Part shown: positions 9,514-18,457 of the stretch, piece by piece | How positions within the stretch are numbered: position 1 is the first letter of the stretch | Layout of the letters: each line of letters opens with the position of its first letter | NCBI RefSeq assembly: GCF_009928525.1 | Contig: NZ_JAABOK010000002.1 | Coordinates: forward strand, 558,001 to 622,000 | Direction of reading: 5' to 3' | DNA from: Chitinophaga solisilvae | GTDB lineage: Bacteria > Bacteroidota > Bacteroidia > Chitinophagales > Chitinophagaceae | DNA length: 64,000 nucleotides | Translations under genes and position numbers: made by a program | The notes under the pieces: generated by a model | Seen by the model: only the letters and a program-made list of their open reading frames with translations | Databases searched by the model: none | What the model was told of the DNA's origin: nothing

Positions 9514-10396
9514 AAAGTCCGGCTCCGTTTATCCCGGCTGGTTGTTTTTCTTCCGTGTAAACATCGCCGGATTTGCCTTGCTGCATTTCCTGGCTATACA
9601 GCCTGATTTTGCAGATCTGTATTCCTACAAGGGATATATTTACCCGGACATTATGGATACCACAACGGATAATGTCAGCCCCACACTGGTGAGTATGCAG
9701 GCATTTCTGCATCACCTGCACCTGCCGATAGCCTATGATACCTTATTACTGTGCTGCCGCCTGGCTTATCCGCTGGCGCTGCTCCTGCTGATGGCCGGAC
9801 TGTTTACCCGCATCAGCGCCATGGTGGCGCTCTTCTTCCAGCTGCTGCTGATAAAATCTATACACCTGTATGAATACGGTATTGATGGCTACACCACCTT
9901 CGCCCTGTTTTATTGCTGCATATTCCCGGTAGGCCGGGTTTATTCGCTGGACAACCGGCGGCGCAAACGATACCAGCTGCCGGATCATCGTCCGTACCTT
10001 TTCCTGTTACAGGTACATATGGGTATTGCCTATTTTTTCTCCGGCTTCGATAAGGTGATAGGCGTCACCTGGCGTAACGGAGAAGCACTGTGGAAGGCAT
10101 TGCATAGCCATAATTACTACAGCCTGCTGAACCTGGATATGCTGGCGAACACCCCTTTCTTTGTCGTGTCCGGATGGGCAACCATTGTACTTGAAATGGG
10201 ATACGGGCTGTTCATGAATATGCGCGCCACGCGGATGTACTGGCTTTGCGGAATTATTGCCTTGCATGTGTTCATTGCGTTTTTTATGGGGTTGTTTTTC
10301 TTTTCAGCGCTGCTGATTATTTTGAATCTGTCGGCGTTTTATACGCCTTATGTGAGGTTGGCGGAAGTGCGGAAGCCGCTGGTGGTGGGTGGTTGA
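9494..10396 (+). CDS. HTTM/SdpB-like polytopic membrane protein
   Basis: 300 aa with roughly six to eight hydrophobic segments. The layout (FFRVNIAGFALLHFL near the N-terminus, a polar loop with YIYPDIM, the HMGIAYFFSGFDKV segment near the middle, then WRNGEALWKAL) fits the HTTM domain shared by vitamin K-dependent carboxylase homologues and SdpB-type proteins. In Bacillus, SdpA and SdpB mature and export the SdpC toxin. Enzymatic carboxylation is not implied here. Overlap with the preceding gene indicates a shared complex. The last of three overlapping genes; it is followed by a 115-base gap. Confidence 0.65.
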   Translation: MTTLNSKKSGSVYPGWLFFFRVNIAGFALLHFLAIQPDFADLYSYKGYIYPDIMDTTTDNVSPTLVSMQAFLHHLHLPIAYDTLLLCCRLAYPLALLLLMAGLFTRISAMVALFFQLLLIKSIHLYEYGIDGYTTFALFYCCIFPVGRVYSLDNRRRKRYQLPDHRPYLFLLQVHMGIAYFFSGFDKVIGVTWRNGEALWKALHSHNYYSLLNLDMLANTPFFVVSGWATIVLEMGYGLFMNMRATRMYWLCGIIALHVFIAFFMGLFFFSALLIILNLSAFYTPYVRLAEVRKPLVVGG

Positions 10397-10511
10397 GAAA
10401 ACCTTTGCTGTTTCTGAAGATTACCTGCCGTGCTGTACCACATATTTTCTCAGGAATTACCCACCTTTGCAACAGCATATACTCTTTTTATTTTCTTCTA
10501 AAATAACTACC

Positions 10512-11507
10512 ATGAAAGCGATTGTCATCACCCGTGCGGGCGAACCGGAAGTATTGCAGTTAAAGGACTACCTCACGCCGCAGCCAGGCCCTGATGAAGT
10601 ACTGATTGCCGTGAAAGCAGCAGGCGTCAACCGGGCGGATGTTTCCCAGCGTAAGGGCAACTATCCTGCTCCTCCCGGCGTGCCTGCCGATATTCCCGGC
10701 CTGGAAGCCGCCGGCGAAGTGGTACAATGCGGCGCAGCTGTTACCATGTGGAAGCCCGGTGATAAAGTATGCGCGCTGCTGGCAGGTGGCGGATATGCTG
10801 AATACGTAACGGTGAAAGAAGGACAATGCCTGCCGGTGCCCGATGGCTGGACCTTTGCGGAGGCCGCCAGCATCCCGGAAACGGTATTCACCGTGTGGAG
10901 TAATGTTTTTCAGCGGGCCGGACTTAAAGCCGGGGAACGCCTGCTGGTACACGGCGGTAGCAGCGGTATAGGCATCACGGCTATTCAGTTGGGGAAGGCA
11001 ATGGGCGCAACGGTAATAGTCACTGTAGGATCTGAAGAGAAAGGAAACGCCTGTATGCAGTGGGGGGCTGACGCTTACATCAATTACAAAACACAGGATT
11101 TTGAAGCCGTGCTGGCTGATGAAGGAGTAGATGTAATACTGGATATGGTGGGCGGAGAATACCTGGGCAAGAACCTGCACATCATGAAACCGGAAGGCCG
11201 CCTGGTTTACATCAATGCTATGGAAGGGAATACGCCGCCAATAAATATTTTTACGGTCATGACAAAGCGTTTAACCGTTACCGGTAGTACGCTGCGTAGC
11301 CGGGAATACAGCTTCAAAAAGATGCTGGCGGCAGATATGCTGCAAAAGGTATGGCCGCTGATTCATGCCGGTAAATTCAAGCCGGCTGTATATGCGGTTT
11401 TTCCTTTTACGCAGGCGCCGGAAGCGCACCGCCTGATGGAAAGCAGCCGCCATATCGGGAAAATTGTGCTGGTAAATGAGCCGGAGATGAATACCGGGAA
11501 AGATTAA
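10512..11507 (+). CDS. NAD(P)H-quinone oxidoreductase, PIG3/zinc-free MDR family
   Basis: 331 aa. The start [16 protein letters not shown] is the typical N-terminus of medium-chain quinone oxidoreductases; an upstream in-frame start at 10389 would add 41 residues that do not look like this family and is rejected. The GroES-like domain is about 1-120. The Rossmann nucleotide-binding motif [20 protein letters not shown] lies near the centre and no zinc ligands are evident. Enzymes of this type reduce quinones or enones with NADPH in the cytoplasm. The C-terminal [11 protein letters not shown] strand is standard. It is followed 22 bases later by an SMR pump gene, suggesting co-expression. Confidence 0.9.
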   Translation: MKAIVITRAGEPEVLQLKDYLTPQPGPDEVLIAVKAAGVNRADVSQRKGNYPAPPGVPADIPGLEAAGEVVQCGAAVTMWKPGDKVCALLAGGGYAEYVTVKEGQCLPVPDGWTFAEAASIPETVFTVWSNVFQRAGLKAGERLLVHGGSSGIGITAIQLGKAMGATVIVTVGSEEKGNACMQWGADAYINYKTQDFEAVLADEGVDVILDMVGGEYLGKNLHIMKPEGRLVYINAMEGNTPPINIFTVMTKRLTVTGSTLRSREYSFKKMLAADMLQKVWPLIHAGKFKPAVYAVFPFTQAPEAHRLMESSRHIGKIVLVNEPEMNTGKD

Positions 11508-11529
11508 ATTTGTTGATAAACAACGTTAT

Positions 11530-11859
11530 ATGAAGTATCTGTACCTGGCTGTGGCCATTATCGCGGAAGTCATTGCCACCAGCGCCCTGAAGCAGTCTGC
11601 CGGTTTCACCAAATTATGGCCATCCGTGGTGGTGGCGGTAGGTTATGGCCTTGCCTTTTATATGTTAAGTCAGTCGTTGAAATATATTCCTGTAGGCATC
11701 GCCTATGCCATCTGGTCCGGCGTGGGCATCGTTATCATTACTGCAGTCGGTGCGCTGTTATTCAAACAGCGGGTGGATCTGCCGGCGGTAATAGGTATGG
11801 CGCTGATTGTAGCAGGCGTACTTGTCATTAATATCTTCTCTAAAATGTCTGCACACTGA
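11530..11859 (+). CDS. Small multidrug resistance (SMR/EmrE-type) transporter
   Basis: 109 aa with four transmembrane helices and the conserved membrane glutamate in the first helix ([13 protein letters not shown], Glu13), which couples proton import to export of cationic compounds. Further family marks are [11 protein letters not shown] in helix 2, [14 protein letters not shown] in helix 3 and [11 protein letters not shown] in helix 4. It functions as a dimer in the inner membrane. The exact substrate (quaternary ammonium versus guanidinium) cannot be judged from sequence alone. It lies 22 bases after the quinone oxidoreductase gene. Confidence 0.92.
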   Translation: MKYLYLAVAIIAEVIATSALKQSAGFTKLWPSVVVAVGYGLAFYMLSQSLKYIPVGIAYAIWSGVGIVIITAVGALLFKQRVDLPAVIGMALIVAGVLVINIFSKMSAH

Positions 11860-11942
11860 CAGGGATAATTGTCTTGTGACATGAAAAACATAACAGCTGA
11901 GGAAGTATGCTTATATTTAATGCATAATCCAAAATACCTCCC

Positions 11943-13949
11943 ATGTTACCCGGAAACAAAACCCTGGGCGCCCTGCTGGTGCTCCTCTTGCTGAGATTTA
12001 TCCCCTGTTACTCCCAACAGCATGATACCTCCTTTTATTCCATCATCATGACCGGCTATAACAAAGGCTCGGTGAAAATTGTACAGAAAGGCCCGGGAAG
12101 TTATGAGCGCTGGTATCAGTACAATGACCGCGGCCGTGGCGATAGCCTGCATAGTATTTACCGGGAAGACGAAGAAGGATTTCCGGTTTACCTGCATGTG
12201 GAAGGAAAAGATTATTTCAAGAAGGAGGTGGCAGAAGATTTCTCCCTGGATAACGGTAACGCACAATGGAAAAACAGTGCAGAACAGGAAACCCGGAAAG
12301 TAAACGGGAAAGCATTTTATATATCGCTGCTGACCAACGGTGGAAACATTATTAAAGCACTGGCGTCGAACAACAATAAGATACAGCTCCTCCCTTTCGG
12401 GGAAGCTACCATGGAAATAGTGAATGAACATACGGTCGGCACGGGATCTGCTGCCCGTAAGCTGCGGCTGTGCAGTGTTTCCGGCCTCAACTCTGTTCCT
12501 GATTATTACTGGGCTGATGCGCAACATAATATCTTCGGCATTACCGGCGAATGGTTTTCCATTGTTCCCAAAGGATATGAAAAGTATGTGCCGGAGCTGA
12601 TTAAGGTACAGCAGAAAATAGAAGACAGCCGCAATTACCGGCTTGCCAGAGAGCTGCCGGAAAAGGTAAACGGTAATATCCTGATAAAGGATGTTACGCT
12701 CTTCGACGCCGTACAGGCGCAAACGTTACCGCATACAGATGTGCTTATCAGCAAGGGACGTATCCTGGAGGTATCATCCGGGAAGCCCATTACCGCTCCG
12801 GCTGCCCGTATCATTGACGGCAGGGGACATACCCTGATACCGGGCCTGTGGGATATGCATGTGCATTTCAGCGAGGGTATAGACGGCCTGCTGCACCTGG
12901 CCGCCGGCGTAACGCATGTGCGTGATATGGGAAACGATACCAGCCTGCTGACTTTCAGGAATCAGATCAACCGGGGACAACTGATAGGCCCGCGCATCGA
13001 AGTACTCAGCGGACTGATAGACAGGGCCGGCCCGCTGTCTGCACCTACCGGCGCCCTGATCAACAATCCGGAAGAAGGAAAGAAAGCGGTGAAGATGTTT
13101 GCAGATAAAGGTTATCAGCAGATTAAACTATACAGCTCCATGAAACCGGAGTGGGTAAAGCCGCTGATAGCGGAAGCCCGGAAGTATCATCTGCGCGTAT
13201 GTGGTCATATCCCGGCTTATATGACCGCCTCTCAGGCCATCGCAGCCGGATATGATGAGATTACCCATATGAATATGCTGCTGCTGAATTTCTTCGGAGA
13301 TACGGTGGACACGCGCACGCCCCAACGCTTTCTGATACTGGCGGAAAAAGCTACCACACTGGATCTTAACAGCCAGGAAGTAAAGGATTTACTCCAGCTG
13401 ATGAAAACACGCAACATCGCTTCTGATCCGACACTGGTCGCCTTTGAACCTATGTACACTGCAAGGGATGGCAAGCTGGAAGAGAAAAACGAACATATTG
13501 TTGCGCATATGCCCGTACAGATACAGCGCCAGCTGCGCGCAGGCGGCGGCGGCCTGCCGGTGCCTCCCGGTAAGGACACGCTCTACCGCCAGGCATTCGG
13601 CGTATTTCTGCAGTTCACCAAACTGCTGTATGATAACGGCATCCGCATTGTGGCTGGGACCGACGGCACACCTGGATTTGACATGTACCGGGAGCTGGAA
13701 CTCTATGTAAAAGCTGGTATACCACCTGCTAAGGTATTACAGCTGGCCACTTACGGTACGGCGGTATATACCGGGAAAAGCCGGGAGCTGGGCAGCATCG
13801 CGGCAGGCAAGGTGGCGGATATGGTATTGATTGGCGGCGACCCGGCTGTCAACATCAGCGATGTAAGACGCACCCGGCTGGTCATAAAGGACGGTGTAAT
13901 CTACGACCCCGCGAAATTGTACAAAGCGCTGGCTATTCAGCCATTTTAG
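11943..13949 (+). CDS. Secreted amidohydrolase-family metal-dependent hydrolase
   Basis: 668 aa. Signal peptide about 1-24 (ending CYSQQ), a beta-rich N-terminal domain of about 220 residues that is not assigned, then a composite amidohydrolase domain. WDMHVHF carries the HxH metal ligands (His306, His308); further metal-site candidates are the Lys in QIKLYSS, His in CGHIPAY and His in EITHMN, with the Asp in VAGTDGTPG completing the site. The C-terminal GKVADMVLIGGDP and VIKDGVIYDP segments form the small beta-sandwich typical of the family. The substrate is probably a peptide-like or cyclic amide compound in the periplasm (inference). Monocistronic, with a bidirectional terminator just downstream. 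Confidence 0.87.
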   Translation: MLPGNKTLGALLVLLLLRFIPCYSQQHDTSFYSIIMTGYNKGSVKIVQKGPGSYERWYQYNDRGRGDSLHSIYREDEEGFPVYLHVEGKDYFKKEVAEDFSLDNGNAQWKNSAEQETRKVNGKAFYISLLTNGGNIIKALASNNNKIQLLPFGEATMEIVNEHTVGTGSAARKLRLCSVSGLNSVPDYYWADAQHNIFGITGEWFSIVPKGYEKYVPELIKVQQKIEDSRNYRLARELPEKVNGNILIKDVTLFDAVQAQTLPHTDVLISKGRILEVSSGKPITAPAARIIDGRGHTLIPGLWDMHVHFSEGIDGLLHLAAGVTHVRDMGNDTSLLTFRNQINRGQLIGPRIEVLSGLIDRAGPLSAPTGALINNPEEGKKAVKMFADKGYQQIKLYSSMKPEWVKPLIAEARKYHLRVCGHIPAYMTASQAIAAGYDEITHMNMLLLNFFGDTVDTRTPQRFLILAEKATTLDLNSQEVKDLLQLMKTRNIASDPTLVAFEPMYTARDGKLEEKNEHIVAHMPVQIQRQLRAGGGGLPVPPGKDTLYRQAFGVFLQFTKLLYDNGIRIVAGTDGTPGFDMYRELELYVKAGIPPAKVLQLATYGTAVYTGKSRELGSIAAGKVADMVLIGGDPAVNISDVRRTRLVIKDGVIYDPAKLYKALAIQPF

Positions 13950-13964
13950 CAACATCATATCATC

Positions 13965-14007
13965 ATGCGGGAAGGGTAGCTTCATTTCGAAGCTGCCCTT
14001 CCCGCAT
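13965..14007. terminator. Bidirectional terminator between convergent genes
   Basis: A 19-bp stem (13965-13983 with 13989-14007) with a single G·T wobble and a 5-nt loop lies between the convergent amidohydrolase and metallo-hydrolase genes, 16 bases from the first stop and 9 from the second. Confidence 0.8.
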
Positions 14008-14015
14008 CTGAGCAT

Positions 14016-15005
14016 TTATAATTTTACGGTAGCTCCTGCGGGGATTACCTGCAGTTGACGGCTATACGGCGTTTTATCCAGCAGCTGCTGTAAGTGTGAA
14101 ACAGGCTCCACATACAGGGAAAAGGTGGAGTGATGTACCGGTATAATCTTCGCCGGATGCAGGGCTTCGATGATCTTCAGGCAGTCTTCCGCATTCAGCC
14201 CTCTTCTTCCCAGTGTACCATCTGTTCCTACTGCTCCCATATCAGGTATGAGCAGATCCGGCTTTCCGAAGCGCGCATACTGTTGTATATCATCAAACCA
14301 TACGGTATCGCCGGTCCAGTATATCCTGTATACATTGTTCCTGTAGCGATGCGTGATGATATAGCCATTGACTTCTCCCAGCTCGGTTTTCAACGGCTCT
14401 TCCTCTGCATGCATGGCATATACAGCGATGATCTGCAGGGTTTCTGCTCCTTTTTTCAGGGTAATAGTGTCCTGCTGCTTCAACCCTTTCACCTGCCTGA
14501 AACCGCGGGCCTGTACGGTAGCTACGCCTGCGGGCGGCACAATTACCGGTAAGTCCTTGCTGAGAAAGGCCGCCGCCTCCCGGTCAAAATGATCTGCATG
14601 CGGGTGACTTATCAGCAATACATCCGTATGCGCCGTATCAAATGCTGCCGGCGCTATATACCGTTTTATCCAGGCGTTCAGCGCACCCGTACCCGGATGC
14701 TTCTTAATAATGAAAGCGGTATCACTCTGCGGACTCAGCATAGGATCCGTCAGTACTTTAAAACTACCCAGCTGCAATACATACGTAGGCCCGCCTATCC
14801 ATTGCAGCTGCCGCTTAGGTTGCGCATACAGGAAGGCTGTAAATAAAATGCCTGCCAGCAAAAGAATGATAACTTTAAACCGTTGTGTGATAAAGGATAA
14901 CAAAGGAAAGTAAGTAGTTGATTTGTCAGCATTTCCCGCCAACGCATATACGTAATTGGTATTCCTGCTGTGGTAGCGATTTTTCTCCGGTTGATAAATA
15001 TTCAT
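14016..15005 (-). CDS. Metallo-beta-lactamase-fold hydrolase, UlaG/L-ascorbate lactonase-like
   Basis: 329 aa. HPHADH at residues 134-139 is the HxHxDH zinc motif, with further ligands expected in YWTGDTVWF (Asp) and PVHHSTF (His). The fold matches the UlaG-like beta-lactamase superfamily domain. A hydrophobic segment near residues 43-60 (FKVIILLLAGILFTAFLY) suggests membrane anchoring or a late signal peptide, so the true start may lie closer to it; no nearer ATG exists, although a TTG near residue 35 is possible. Substrate unknown. It is separated from the next minus-strand gene by a long hairpin. Confidence 0.82.
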   Translation of the reverse strand: MNIYQPEKNRYHSRNTNYVYALAGNADKSTTYFPLLSFITQRFKVIILLLAGILFTAFLYAQPKRQLQWIGGPTYVLQLGSFKVLTDPMLSPQSDTAFIIKKHPGTGALNAWIKRYIAPAAFDTAHTDVLLISHPHADHFDREAAAFLSKDLPVIVPPAGVATVQARGFRQVKGLKQQDTITLKKGAETLQIIAVYAMHAEEEPLKTELGEVNGYIITHRYRNNVYRIYWTGDTVWFDDIQQYARFGKPDLLIPDMGAVGTDGTLGRRGLNAEDCLKIIEALHPAKIIPVHHSTFSLYVEPVSHLQQLLDKTPYSRQLQVIPAGATVKL

Positions 15006-15129
15006 ATCCGATCTTTTTATTTTTGTTGCACAAAGCTACCATGGAAATAAAAAGAAGAACATGGACAAATATGGGTATGAGGTGGATAATTTTGCGGAAG
15101 CACATTTTATTAAGACAGATTAATTTTTT

Positions 15130-15236
15130 AATTACGAATTGCGAATTACGAATGAGGAGCGGAGATATAAGCGGATTTAGAATTTACTGATCCGCTTATA
15201 TCTCCGCTCCTCATTCGTAATTCGCAATTCGTAATT
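15130..15236. repeat. Perfect 47-nt inverted repeat with 13-nt loop
   Basis: Bases 15130-15176 are exactly complementary to 15190-15236, leaving a 13-nt loop. Each arm has an AT-rich outer part made of ATTACGAATT-like subrepeats and a GC-richer inner part (GAGGAGCGGAGATATAAGCGGAT type). It sits between two minus-strand genes. The size and subrepeat structure suit a dispersed palindromic (REP/MITE-like) element better than an ordinary terminator. Confidence 0.85.
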
Positions 15237-15256
15237 CGTAATTAAAGCATAGCGTA

Positions 15257-15730
15257 TTATTCCACCACTACAATACCATCCGCGGTAAAGCGTATTTCCT
15301 TTTTGGGTTGGGTGATGGCATTTATTTCTTCGGGTGATTTTTTGGCATCTTCTGCATAATGCTGCAGTTCAGCTACAGAGGTAATGTGGTTATAGGCCAG
15401 TCCGTCCAGAACAATGGTTTTCCCTTTGATATCCAGTGGTACGAAGAAGCCGTAGTTTTTCATTTTTACAAATGCGGTGGTGCTATCGTTTACCTGGAGT
15501 TTCATCCAGCAGCCTTTTTTAGGGCATACGTCCAGTACTTTGGCTTTTACTTTAACCTGCATTTTAGCGGTATCGCTTTTCAGCAGGGTGGGGAGTTGTA
15601 CGGCTTCTATTGCGCCGTTGGCATTGGCGCCGGCGCCGTAAACGGTTCCTTTGGCAGCAGTTCCTTTGGGAGGCTGGGCTTTGGCGGCGATGCCGCTTAT
15701 CAGGAGCAGTAAAAAGAGGATGCGTTTCAT
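15257..15730 (-). CDS. DUF4920 family secreted protein
   Basis: 157 aa with a signal peptide (1-18, ending AAKA) and a small beta-barrel (OB-like) domain of about 100 residues. DVCPKKGCWMKL with its Cys pair and NYGFFVPLDI are characteristic of DUF4920, a family of periplasmic proteins of unknown role in Bacteroidota. The two cysteines could form a disulfide or bind metal or haem (inference). It lies 40 bases downstream of the dihaem peroxidase gene and may be the last gene of the TonB receptor operon. Confidence 0.82.
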   Translation of the reverse strand: MKRILFLLLLISGIAAKAQPPKGTAAKGTVYGAGANANGAIEAVQLPTLLKSDTAKMQVKVKAKVLDVCPKKGCWMKLQVNDSTTAFVKMKNYGFFVPLDIKGKTIVLDGLAYNHITSVAELQHYAEDAKKSPEEINAITQPKKEIRFTADGIVVVE

Positions 15731-15770
15731 TTATTTTCAGTTTATACAGGTTATTACAAATATAATATAA

Positions 15771-16904
15771 CTATTGTGGTAATGTTTCCGGCCGCGGCAT
15801 TTTGTAAGGTTTGCCCGTGAGGGCCTGCAGAAATGCCATGAGGGCTTCCTTATCTTCTTTTGTCAGTCCCAGTGGCTTTATCAGCTTGTCAGTCCGGGGA
15901 AAGAGTGCGTCATTTTCCTGTCCGGGTTTGGGTTTCATGGGCATGCCGCTGTTGTAGATGTTCAGTATGCCTTCCATATCATCAAAAAGGCCGTTATGCA
16001 TCCAGGGGCGGGTGAGCATCACATCGCGGAGGGAGGGGGTGCGGAAGCGACCAACATCGGCGGTATCCCGGCTGATATTATACAGGCCGAGGTCCTGGTA
16101 TTTACGTCCGTAGTAGGTGAGTCCGATATTGTGAAAGGCGCCGTCGGTGAGGTATTGCCCGTTGTGGCAGTTCATGCAGCGGGCTTTGGTGCGGAACAGG
16201 TGCAGTCCTTTTATTTCCAGGTCGGACATTTTATGGTATCTGCCTTTCATGAATTCATCGAAGCGGCTGTCGCGGCTGCGGATGGTGCGTTCAAAGGCGG
16301 CGATGGCAGTGGTGATTCTGTCCAGCGTAATACGTTCTTCGCCGAAGGCGTTCCGGAAGAGAGGCCGATAGCCGGGGATGGCTGCTATTTTAGCCGGCAG
16401 CAGCGGCGGTTCCATATTCATTTCATGATGGGTGGCAATAGGATTGATAGCCTGGCTTTCGAGTCCGTCTACACGGCCATCCCAGAAGAGATTGCGCTGC
16501 ATCCATACATTCAGCAGGGAAGGGGTATTGCGGGTGCCCTGCAGGTGATCGGTGCCCAGGGATACTTTGCGGCCATCGCCCCAGGCGAGGTCGGGGTCAT
16601 GGCAGCTGCTGCAGGAAATCTGGTTGGAAGATGACAGCCGCGGATCAAAGAACAGTAGTTTGCCCAGCTGCACTTTCGGGTCGCTGGCCCAGGCGTTAAC
16701 GCTGGCAGTATCTGCAGGGAGGGCTGCCAGCTCCTGCCACTGCACGCCGCTGTCTATGACCGGTGCAGGCCATGCTGCGGCTGGCCGCGCGTATAATATT
16801 CTCAGGCTGTCGGCCGCATTTACCTGTGCATGTTCCGGGATGGTCAATGCAGACATCAGCATCACGGTGACGACTATACTTAATATTCCAGCTATCCTTA
16901 TCAT
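15771..16904 (-). CDS. Periplasmic dihaem cytochrome c peroxidase, MauG/CcpA family
   Basis: 377 aa with an N-terminal signal segment. Two c-type haem sites are visible: CSSCH at 98-102 and CMNCH at 243-247, with the family block GTRNTPSLLN after the first haem and FRTPSLRDVMLTRPWMHNG in the C-terminal domain. Such proteins reduce hydrogen peroxide or carry out MauG-like oxidations in the periplasm. The gene follows the DUF6850-type barrel gene by 7 bases, placing it in an operon with a TonB receptor; a link to metal or haem handling is inferred. Confidence 0.92.
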   Translation of the reverse strand: MIRIAGILSIVVTVMLMSALTIPEHAQVNAADSLRILYARPAAAWPAPVIDSGVQWQELAALPADTASVNAWASDPKVQLGKLLFFDPRLSSSNQISCSSCHDPDLAWGDGRKVSLGTDHLQGTRNTPSLLNVWMQRNLFWDGRVDGLESQAINPIATHHEMNMEPPLLPAKIAAIPGYRPLFRNAFGEERITLDRITTAIAAFERTIRSRDSRFDEFMKGRYHKMSDLEIKGLHLFRTKARCMNCHNGQYLTDGAFHNIGLTYYGRKYQDLGLYNISRDTADVGRFRTPSLRDVMLTRPWMHNGLFDDMEGILNIYNSGMPMKPKPGQENDALFPRTDKLIKPLGLTKEDKEALMAFLQALTGKPYKMPRPETLPQ

Positions 16905-16911
16905 CTTGCTA

Positions 16912-18456
16912 TTAAAAATACAAATTCACAGAAAGCCCGGCATTGACACGATGGCCGCCGGGTATAAAATAGGCGCTGGTTTTCACTGCCGGCATAGCCA
17001 GCTTATTATCCAGTGTAGCCCTGGCCGTTATACCGAATTTCATTTCCCGGAAGATAGCACCGGAAATCCATCCGGCCTCCAGGGAAGTGGAAAGCGTGGT
17101 GGCAGACCAGTAATGATAATCGGGGTAGGCAACGCCATTGGTGAAAATATTTTCCTGGGTGTCCGGTGCGGTAAAATCCGTTTGCAGGGGAATGCGTACC
17201 GACGGGCTGATACTGGCATGAAAGCGGTTGCGCTTGTCCGGCGTAAGGTATACCGTGCCACTGATACCAGGCTGCAGCTGCCGGTAGTGCAGCGTATGCG
17301 CTGCAAAGGCATCTGTCTGCCGGCGGTCGTTGTATATCAGGCGTGCGCCCCATTCTATGCTCAGGCGTTGCTGCGGATGCTGCAGTAACAACCAGCCGGC
17401 ATCTATATATTGCTGCCTGTAGAGGTAGTTGCTGCGAAAGGTGATATACAGATCCTCATCTTTCCCACGGATTGCCTGCCAGCTCAGTCTAAACTGCTGC
17501 CGCCGCGCTGCCGTCTGCTGCTGTAACAGCAGGTCTGCCCGCCAGTTGCTTTTGAACCAGTTGCTGAAAGGCTGGTAATCCTGTTCATTATTGGCATTCA
17601 GGTTAATGGTATTTTTTTCTTCGAGGTAGTTCCAGACGGCTGTTGCCCGCAGCTGCCAGTTGCTCCAGGCGCCGGCGTAGCTGGCGTTGAAGCCGTGATA
17701 TTTTCTGTCCCGGTTCCATTGCTGCCGCATATTATGAAAGCTGCCATAGCCGCTGTTCAGAAATACCACCCAGGAAGAATCTTTATTATTATTCTGCATC
17801 ATTTTATTTTTGTAAACGATGCCTGTCTTCTCCTGTCCGTAACCCCATATGATGCCGGCTCCCAGTGTATGCCGCTTCAGGCGCCAGGTAATTTCAGGGT
17901 TGAGTACCAGCCGGAAGCTGTTCACATCGGGGCGGGGATCAACGGAGCGGGTGGTCCAGTGATAATTGTAATCGATGCCGGTGGAGATAAACAGTTTTTC
18001 TTTCAGCAGCTGGTAAGATAATATCGTATGCATATAATACTGCTGCCGGGTGTACGCGCCTTTCCGTTTTACAAAATAGTAATAGGGAGAGAAGCCGTCG
18101 TCTTCTCCTTTCAGGGTATACGCCAGGCTGTCGTCCCATTGCCGGTGAAAGCTGAAAGTACCGGCGATATTGAACCGGCCCAGCCTGGCGGTGCCTTCGG
18201 TATAGAAACTGGCCAGACGCGTTTTTTCCGCTTCCTGTGCCAGGCGGTAACGGCCACCTGTATACGAAAATCCCAGCGTGGCCATGCCCGTGCTTTGCAG
18301 CGTGAGTGTAGACAGCTGAGTGGCGCTGCCATGTATCATACGCATTTCATGCTGCTGCTGCGCATACATATAAAGACTGTCAGACACGCCCTTCTGCTGC
18401 GCCTGTAGCGCTGTGGCCAGGAACAGGCAGCAGCAGGTGATGAGGATGCGTTTCAT
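16912..18456 (-). CDS. DUF6850-type outer-membrane beta-barrel protein
   Basis: 514 aa from the ATG at 18456; a longer frame from 18633 would add 59 residues overlapping the upstream gene and hides the clear signal peptide MKRILITCCCLFLATALQAQ. The rest is alternating beta-strand sequence with many aromatic residues (for example YYFVKRKGAYTRQQYYMHTI) and ends in VNLYF, a BAM recognition-type terminus. It resembles the DUF6850 barrel family that co-occurs with DUF4876 proteins. Only one base separates it from the upstream gene, so translation is probably coupled. It may be a passive pore or partner barrel for the operon's TonB receptor (inference). Confidence 0.75.
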   Translation of the reverse strand: MKRILITCCCLFLATALQAQQKGVSDSLYMYAQQQHEMRMIHGSATQLSTLTLQSTGMATLGFSYTGGRYRLAQEAEKTRLASFYTEGTARLGRFNIAGTFSFHRQWDDSLAYTLKGEDDGFSPYYYFVKRKGAYTRQQYYMHTILSYQLLKEKLFISTGIDYNYHWTTRSVDPRPDVNSFRLVLNPEITWRLKRHTLGAGIIWGYGQEKTGIVYKNKMMQNNNKDSSWVVFLNSGYGSFHNMRQQWNRDRKYHGFNASYAGAWSNWQLRATAVWNYLEEKNTINLNANNEQDYQPFSNWFKSNWRADLLLQQQTAARRQQFRLSWQAIRGKDEDLYITFRSNYLYRQQYIDAGWLLLQHPQQRLSIEWGARLIYNDRRQTDAFAAHTLHYRQLQPGISGTVYLTPDKRNRFHASISPSVRIPLQTDFTAPDTQENIFTNGVAYPDYHYWSATTLSTSLEAGWISGAIFREMKFGITARATLDNKLAMPAVKTSAYFIPGGHRVNAGLSVNLYF

Positions 18457-18457
18457 A

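Noticed and set aside
10389..10511. Longer N-terminus for the quinone oxidoreductase.
   Set aside because: The added 41 residues overlap the end of the HTTM gene and do not fit the family, while [16 protein letters not shown] is a standard start.
12079..12303. Second plus-strand frame inside the amidohydrolase.
   Set aside because: Fully overlaps the strongly supported amidohydrolase frame; no start or domain.
13965..15236. CRISPR-like repeats suggested by the inverted sequences.
   Set aside because: Only single palindromes with no regular spacer-repeat array; no cas genes anywhere in the window.
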